Shown: in pieces, positions 57,221 through 64,000 of the stretch | Position numbering within the stretch: position 1 is the first letter of the stretch | Layout of the letters: each line of letters opens with the position of its first letter | From: Posidonia oceanica | Lineage: Eukaryota; Streptophyta; Magnoliopsida; Alismatales; Posidoniaceae | Direction of reading: 5' to 3' | Length of the DNA: 64,000 nucleotides | Assembly: GCA_037176725.1 (NCBI GenBank) | Contig: JAZBRS010000044.1 | Coordinates: 496,001 to 560,000 of the forward strand | The notes under the pieces: model-generated | Told to the model about the DNA's origin: nothing | The model's database searches: none | Seen by the model: the letters and a program-made list of their open reading frames with translations, nothing else | Made by a program: the position numbers and the translations under genes

Positions 57221-57816
57221 ATGTCTGCTAGTTTCCTCGATGGGTCGAAGACGAGCCCTTTGCATGCCTTTTCAAATTTATGTCTGCTTGCCGTTTTGCG
57301 AGCCCTTTGCATGCCCTTTCGAGGTCATGTCTGCTTGATTCCTCGAGGAGTCGAGGATGAGTCCTTTGCATGCCTTTTCGAAGTCATGTCTGCTTGCCAT
57401 TTTGCAAGCCCTTTGCATACCCTTTCGAGGTCATGTCTGCTTGTTTCCTCGATGGGTTGAGGACGAGCCCTTTGCAAGCCTTTTCAAAGTCATGTTTGCT
57501 TGCCGTTTTGCAAGCGCTTTGCATGCCCATTCGAGGTCATGTCCGCTTGTTTCCTCATGGGGTTGAGGACGAGCGCCTCCGCATTCCCTTTCAAGGTCAT
57601 GTCTGCTTGTTTCCTGTTGAGGATGGGCGCCTTTGCATGCCCTTTCGAGTTCATGTCTGCTTGTTAGCTCGATGGTTCGAAGACGAGCCCTTTGCATGCC
57701 TTTTCAAAGTCATGTCTACTTGTTTCCTTGATGGTTGAGGACGGGCGCCATTGCATGCCCTTTCGAGATAAAGTCTGCTTGTTTCCTCGATGGTTTGAGG
57801 TTGTGCCCTTTGCATG
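57221..57816. repeat. Minisatellite of about 59 bp between Elements C and D
   Basis: About ten degenerate units containing CATGTCTGCTTG, TTTCCTCGATGGGTTGAGGA, CGAGCCCTTTGCATGCC and CTTTCGAGGT. The CCTCGA...TCGAGG pair can form a stem. It touches the LTR of C on the left and that of D on the right; its origin (host or another element) is unknown. Confidence 0.85.
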
Positions 57817-58444
57817 TGTAGCGATCCCGATCGGAATCAGGCTCGCTATTTAGCGGCGATTGGATCCGAGGAAGAGGCTCGACTCGAAAACGCTTGAAAT
57901 CGAGGAGAAAAGAGAAAGATAAGACAAATCAGAGTCGCCACCATGTCTATTAACGGGAGACAAGGAAAACCGGGGGAAATGCGTGAATTAACATGCAAAA
58001 CCAAGCAAGAAATGCAAAGCAAAGTAATGCAAGGGAAAACAAATGCAAATACATGCAAAAGAGATGACTCTAGCCTAGGATAAGGGCAGTATGGTCATTG
58101 TGGGCCAAAAGACAGGGCAAGGACTCCTGTTACGTGCAGGGAAGGTGTTAGGCACCCCCGACACGCCCGAGAATCGGTCTTTCTAGGCTTACGCTCGCAT
58201 ACGCAGGGAAATGCAGGATTGAATGCCTATGTGCCTATGAATGCCTAAATGAATGCTCAAGGTGTGCTCTAAGTGGAGAGATGCAGGGCAAGGAAGTAAA
58301 CGTGCTGTCTAAGTGCTCAGCTACACTGTCTGTGTTCCGAACCGGGCGAAACCTGGCTCGTGAGAACTCCAGGCAGTAAGCATCACAGCCCTATATGCAA
58401 ATGCAAGCGAAAAAGCAAAACAACGGCAAAACCATGCAATGCGA

Positions 58445-58710
58445 TCGACATGCAAGAGAAAACGGCGTAAAGCACGCAAAACGAGGTAAAAAACAAGAAA
58501 GCGCGCAAAACGGTGCAAAAAGACAAGGTCGGCACGTAAAACAGGCAAGAAAGCAAGGCAGCACGCAAATCGGTGCAAAAGGCGATGATGGGCACGCAAA
58601 ACTGTGCCAAGAACAGGGCGAGCGCGCAAAACGACGCGAAAGACAAAGCAGGCACGCAAAACGGCGCCAAGACGAGAGCGGACACGCAAAACGGTGCCAA
58701 AAACTGCGAG
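58445..58710. repeat. Stem-loop tandem array in the LTR of Element D
   Basis: Degenerate version of the 30-bp array of A and B (GCAAAACGGTGCAAAA and GGCACGCAAAACGGCGCC), with fewer and more diverged units. Confidence 0.8.
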
Positions 58711-60887
58711 ATGAAACCTCGGAAAAGCTGTGCGAATGCAAATGCAAGGAAAAGATTAGAAGCAGTAAAAGGAGAAGCAGAACCGCACATGTGTGAGAAC
58801 AGGCGCTGTTCGGGGCCACACAGAGTAGGTGTGAAGACCTACAAAGGGGAGAGTGAGCAAACGGGGGGATTACCACCTCTCTTGCGACCATTTCCCACTA
58901 AACCGTTCCACGATGTGTCTCGCATGCTGCCCAAAGCTCGCGATGCGATCGGATCGTGGAAAAGGGGGAAGAAAGTCACATTAAGTGGTAAATCCAGGGA
59001 AAACTCAACACAAAACACATAGGGAAACGCGAAACGGAGATCTGAGTTGATAGACAAGAAGAGGAGGCCCTATTCTACATGCTCAAAGAAACAGAAATCG
59101 AGAACGAGGAAAACTATGCAAATGGCATGCAAATGAATGCAATGCAGAGGTTCAGGAGGACATACCTGGAAATCCGGGAGCCTGATCCGAGATCTGTCTA
59201 GTCCATGCTGAAGAGCGCTTCGCTGCGGTCGCCTGGGCAGCTTACTTGAGAAGATCCAATGGCTGGATCGGAAGATATCACAGCTTCAAGGCAGAAGGGC
59301 CAGAACAGGGGAGAAGAACAGATCTAGGTGTTCAGGAGGTCCTAGGGGTGTGCAAAAGGTCCTCCCAAGTGAAGGGGAGCTAAAGGTGCTTAGTGTGTGC
59401 AAAAGGATGCTAAAAATGCAAAGCTAGATGAATGCAGGATGCATGCAAGATGCAAGAAAAGACAAGAGGGGAATTTTTAGAAAAACAGAGGTTCAAATGC
59501 CATTTTTGAAAAGAGAAGGGGGCTAAATGCAAATTTTCAAAAAGGATGGGGCCCACAGGAGAGAGTTTTGAAAACAGGAGAGGGCAGAGGGTTATTTTGC
59601 AAATGATTGGGTTCAGAAAACTACTTTTGAAAAGAGGGCATGCATTGGAAGAAGTTTTGAAAACAAAAAGAGATCAGAATGCAATTTTGGAAAAACTAGG
59701 GTCTAAAATGCAAATTTTCTAGAAAACAGGGTTTTGGGGAGTCTGGGAATGCAAGTGGAGGGTCCGCATGCAATTTTGTAAGCATAGGAGCTAAGATGCA
59801 ACTTTAGGGGCAAAACAGTCTTTTTACATGGTTTTTAAAGGATGCAAGGGCCTATGTGTAATTTTTGAATCATGCAGGGGTCAAATATGCAATTTTATAT
59901 GGTAAACATGCTCTGAAATCAGTAGACAGGACTGATGTGCAATTTTTGGGAAAAACAGGGTTAAAAATGCAATGCAATAAGCCAAAATGCATGGAAAACA
60001 GTTACTGTCCATTTAAAATGGACCTATATGCAAAAATAAAAAAACAGGAGGTAAAATATGCAATGCAGTATGCAAAAATTAAAAATGAAGCCTAAGTCAC
60101 TACAGTGCATGGACCTAAATATAAAAATAGAAACATGCAAGGGGCCAGAATGCAATGCAGTATGGCGAAATCAATGCATTTAAATTAAATAAACTACTGC
60201 AGGACCTGGATGCAAAAATTAAAAGCAGAGGGGCTAAAATATAAAAAATTACAACTAGAATGCACAGTAAAAGGACTGATTAGAAAATACAGGAAAACAG
60301 AAACACTTAGTGCAATTTAGCATGGTTTTAAATAAAAAAGATAGCAGATTAAATCAAATAAAGGACTGGAATGCAAAATGACAAAAACTAAAACCAGATA
60401 TGCAATATTTACCAAAAAACTAAGCTAATGCAAAAAATAAAAGCACAGTGAAACGCCGGCGGCCATGGACACTGTAGCAGCAAGCTGCTAGCTTCCATGA
60501 ACGCCGGCACAGGGGGCTTGGGGACGCGCAGACCGGCAGGGGAGCCGCTCCTGGTCCTGACGGAGGTCGGACGGTGCTCGGCGGAGGTCGACGCGGACTG
60601 GAACGAGCTGGAGCGGTCGCCGGAGGTCTGCAGAGCTTCAAAAGCTTTGTTCGGCCGATCGACGCAGCGACGCTGCGTTTTGAGGGCTGGAGAACGCTCC
60701 TGAGACCCGTGCGGACCTGAGGCAACCACCGGAGCTGCGTTCTGCTGCCCGGAGCGACGAGGCGACCGGAGAACTGCGCCGGAGAAGACGACCGGAGCGG
60801 CGAGCAGAAACGGGGCAGGAGGGCTGGAAACTTACTTCTAAGGGGCTGAGAAGCAACAGGGGGAGAAGAGGGAGCTGAGGGCGTGAA

Positions 60888-60900
60888 GAAATACCTGGCT
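60888..60900 (-). promoter_or_regulatory. Candidate splice donor 1 in the LTR of Element D
   Basis: GAGCCAG then GTATTTC (GT at 60894-60893). Flanking sequence differs from B but the donor core is kept. Confidence 0.45.
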
Positions 60901-63740
60901 CCGCGTCTGGAACGTGCTCCCGACCTCAGCAGTATCGGGGCTGGCCGGCGAAGTTCGTGCAGTTGCAGCGGCGACTGTCGAGCGCTCGCGGAGGTTGGGG
61001 CTGGCTCAGAGCAAGCTTCCGGTGCTTCCCAGACGTCCGGACGCGAGCTTCGAAGCTCGGGCAGCGATTCGGCACTTTTTGGGTTCAGACAGATGGCCGG
61101 AGGTCGGGGGGGATGTTTGCTGCATCTCAGACTGGATGGGACCCTCCGGGAGGTTGCTGGAGGTCCGGGGAGCGATTCTGGATGATTGGATTATGGTTCT
61201 GGAGAGTGTAGAGGGAGATTGAAGGCGGGTTTGATTTTTGGTCCGGAGGAGGGGTAAGTGTTTGTTGTGGAGATTTTGGTCTATGGTGAGGGAGAGGGCT
61301 GAAGGTCAAGTGCTTTGGGAAGGTGGATGTCTGGTGATTATCTGGGTGGAGTTTGGTGGGAAGCAGCGAGCTGTGGTGGAGGGAATTGTGGGAGGATCGG
61401 TGTTGGGTTGCAGTGGTGATTAGGTGGAGTTTCAGGGCGGTTTTAGGTGGTGAAAAGGCAATGGGATGGCGGGAGATGAAGGTTGGTAGTTGGGTGAGAT
61501 TGGGGAAGCAACTGGGAGGAGTGTGGTGGCTTGAGGTGGGTCTGGCTTGCAGGAAAGGGAAGAGGGAGGTTTGCTGCGGATTTTAGCAGAGGAAGGGGAG
61601 GGAATTGCTGAAGGGAGGCTGGAGAATTGGAGGCTCTCTCCGGGATGCTGAAGACTCTCTTAGGCTCTCTCTTCTACTCTCTCTTCTCTCTGGAATTGGA
61701 AGATGAAAAGGAGAAGGAGGAGGTCGCACAGGTGGGGAGAAGGCTCTGAATTCTGGTTTGGGATTGCTCTCTCAGGGTTTTCTGATCGCTCGCTCTCTCT
61801 CTGGATCGTCCAAAGCCGAAGGAAGGAGGAGAGGACTGGAGGCTTAAATGAGGAGGAGGCTGGAGACTGCTGGCGCGAACTGGTGGTTTGAATTCCACCA
61901 GCGGCACTGCAGCAGAGGCAATGGATGTCGGCGAGTCGACCGGCATTCAATGCCCCCCGGAATTGGTGCTGAGAGAAGAGAGGAGCGGCGAGCTGCTGTT
62001 GCTAATAAGATGGAGGCTTCAAATTCGAACGATGGAGGGAGGGCTGTAGCAGCTATTCGTGGGAGGAAAAATGGAGGAGGAAGCGCAGAAGGCTGAGGAA
62101 GAAGAAGGAGAGGCGTGGGCTGGACTGCTGCGGGCCGAGAAAAAGGTGAAAAAATAAAGGAAAAAGGAAAATGGGCCGACGGGCCCAGTAAGGAAAAGGA
62201 AGAAAGAAAAAGAGAAGGAAGAAAGAAAGAAAGGGTAGAATGGGGAAATAAAATTAGTAAAAATGAACTAAAAATAAATAAAAATACTAGAAAGGTTGTG
62301 ATGTAGATTAGGATTTTAATTAAATTTTTTAATGGCCATTTTGGGTTGATTAATGTGTTTTAGGCTTGATTAGGGTTTTAGGGTTTTGGTTTTGCTTTTA
62401 ATTGGTTTTCACTTGATTAAATGTTTGTTAAACCTTTTTTTTAAATTGTTTTAAAAATTGTGTTTCTCTTGTTAGATACTCAGGACATTGATTAGGATTT
62501 TTAGGATTTATTTTCGTATTAATCAGGATTGGTTTTAGGTTTTTAAGTCTTAGTCTTCTTAGGTTTTTTTTCTTTCTTAAGTCTTTTAAATTATGCTTTG
62601 ATTTTTATTTGTTGATTTTTCTTGGAGTTTTTAGTTAGATTTTTCTGGTTTGATAGGGTGTTTTTAAGTCTTTTAAATGTGTTTTTCTTTTCCTTTTAAT
62701 TAAGTTTTTAATTTGTTTTTTTTTCTTAGGTTTGTTAGGCTAAGTCTCTTTGTTTCTTTAATTACTTGTTTTAGTGTTTGTTTTTTAATTCTTCTTTTTA
62801 GGGTTTGTTTTTTAATTCTTTTGATGGGGTTTTTACTTTTGGTAGGTTTTGGTTTTATTTTAATTTTTTCCTTGATTTTTCAGTGTTTTCTTTTGATTTG
62901 TTTTGCATTTTTTAGCTTACATGCTTGGTTTTCCTTTTAGTTTGATTTAGTTAAGTTTAGGTTTTTAATTGCTTGTTTAATGTTTTTTAATTGTTTTTCT
63001 TAGGGTTCTGATTTGTTTCTTTTATATTTTGGGGTTTTACAGATTTTTAGGGGTTTTCATGGATTTTTGCAAAAGAAAGAATGGGGAAAAGAAAAAGAAG
63101 TAGAGAAGGGAAAAAAGGAAGAATAAAGGGAAAAGAGATGAGTTGGAGGAAAAGGATTTTTAAAATTCAGGAAAAAGCTAAAAATAAAGTAAAAATAGGA
63201 ATAAGATAGAGAAGCGATAGAAGTACAAAGGGGGCCCACAGCCAGGCCAGAAAAAGGGCAAAAAGGGGATGAAAAGAGAGATGATAATCAGGAGAGAGAG
63301 AGGAGAGAGAAAATGATAATCCCAGAGAGAGAAAAGGATAATTTGGGTGAAAGGGGGTCTTAAGGGTCTTGGAATGGGGTGAAAATTGGTGAGTGGGTAG
63401 TCTAGGGTTTGAGGTGTTGGTCCTGAAATTTTGGTTTGATTCTAAGGAGGTTTTGGAGGGGTTTCAAGGTGTAGAAAAAGGAGAGTTTCACCTAAGTTCT
63501 CTAGGATTTTTGGGAATGGTCTAGGTTTGGAAATTTCTAGGTTCTTGGGTAGGCTTGTTAAGTGGGTGTTGGTGGGTTTTCCTATGGATTTTGGTTAGGT
63601 TTTGAGCCTGGAAAGAGGGGTAAAGGCTTGGGTCAAGATGGGCTGATTTTGAAGGGTAAAGAAGAGGATTAGGGTTTGGTTTGGGTTTGGGTTTAAGACC
63701 AGCAATCACCAGGAGGGCTCCAAGTGGTCCAAGCCTGCCA

Positions 63741-63824
63741 AGATGGGGTGTCAACAGATGCCCCTCCCTGAGCAAGGTCAAGCGGAGCGAGGCCGCTGCT
63801 CAGGGTTGACAAGACACCCCATCT
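63741..63824. repeat. Inverted repeat around the polypurine tract and 3' LTR junction of Element D
   Basis: Same paired segments as at 12906-12989 and 19557-19640. Confidence 0.85.
63760..63769 (-). other. Polypurine tract of Element D
   Basis: The minus strand reads AGGGAGGGGC then ATC, then TGTTGACACC. Confidence 0.88.
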
Positions 63825-64000
63825 GACCGCGGGAGCAGCGGTTTGCTATGGGCGTGAGCTACTTATTCGGCGGATGCACCGAAGATCGTAGCCCGTTGCC
63901 GCAATGCAAAATGCAGGGTGCAGATGGATGAATGCTAAGAGTGTAATGCGTGCTAATGCAAATGCGATGCAAGAGTTAGTACAAAAGTTAGCCAAAATGC
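63770..64000 (-). other. Distal 3' UTR of Element D, cut by the window end
   Basis: Collinear with 19586-19810 of B (GGTTTGCTATGGGCGTGAGC and the GCAATGCAA-rich stretch). No gene. Confidence 0.75.

Larger units (their letters stand above)
57817..63756 (-). repeat. 3' LTR of Element D (5940 bp)
   Basis: Starts TGTTGACACCCC at 63756 and ends GGGATCGCTACA at 57817. Same order of segments as in B: AT-rich 63060-62260, GC-rich 61200-60450 ending at donor-like CAGGTATTTC (GT 60894-60893), T-rich 60430-59450, second donor-like CAGGTATGT (59165), stem-loop array 58710-58445, conserved block 58184-58115. Confidence 0.93.
57817..64000 (-). mobile_element. Element D: Tat-lineage retrotransposon, only the 3' LTR and the end of the 3' UTR in the window
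   Basis: The LTR (57817-63756) is followed by a minus-strand polypurine tract and 3' UTR sequence like that of A and B, so the body of the element lies to the right of the window. The presumed left target duplication is GCATG at 57812-57816. D is more diverged from A and B than these are from each other. Confidence 0.9.

Noticed and set aside
1..64000. Host genes, tRNA or rRNA genes in the gaps between elements
   Set aside because: Every stretch can be assigned to an element or a repeat except the 596-bp minisatellite; no convincing non-element coding or RNA gene was seen.

Overview
The window is repeat DNA from a seed plant, most likely a flowering plant. I see no host gene, tRNA or rRNA. 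It consists almost entirely of long terminal repeat (LTR) retrotransposons of the Ty3/Gypsy superfamily, Tat (Ogre/Retand-like) lineage. The diagnosis rests on five things visible in the sequence: the protein order gag, protease, reverse transcriptase, two successive RNase H domains, integrase; no chromodomain; LTRs that begin TGTTGACACCCC and end TACA; a primer binding site TGGCGACTCCGCTGGGGA that matches the 3' end of plant tRNA-Arg with about one mismatch; and a polypurine tract AGGGAGGGGC beside the 3' LTR. The species cannot be named from the sequence.

Layout. Element A (+ strand, 5' part outside the window) supplies gag-pol at 1-7166, a second gene at 8586-9779, a repeat-filled 3' UTR to 12960 and a 3' LTR that starts at 12974. 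That LTR is split at 13508 by Element B and resumes at 41101-46662. Element B (- strand, 13509-41095, 27.6 kb) is complete: 3' LTR 13509-19572, 3' UTR arrays, second gene 22366-23568, gag-pol 25035-33845, leader, primer binding site 35157-35174 and 5' LTR 35176-41095. Its 5-bp target duplication CCTGG lies at 13504-13508 and 41096-41100. Element C (- strand, 46663-57220) is a related family with a shorter LTR (53866-57220), a primer binding site, a decayed gag and no pol; Element A appears to sit in its 3' UTR. A minisatellite of about 59 bp (57221-57816) separates C from Element D, of which only the 3' LTR (57817-63756) and 244 bp of 3' UTR are inside the window.

How the parts work. In an intact element, gag-pol would encode the capsid, processing, reverse-transcription and integration functions. 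Here gag-pol is broken in every copy. The extra downstream gene resembles the plant mobile domain/DUF7745 group, has no known function, and is open in both A and B.

Notable signals. (1) A splice donor is kept at the matching place in five LTR copies, and acceptors lie just upstream of gag; the implied leader intron would remove the primer binding site. (2) The premature stops of B are all TAG, and those that can be compared arose at CHG sites, as expected from methylcytosine decay. (3) Nearly every tandem array in these elements is built from short stem-loops. (4) The LTR of C carries a series of palindromes with core GCGTCCAACGTTGGACGC.
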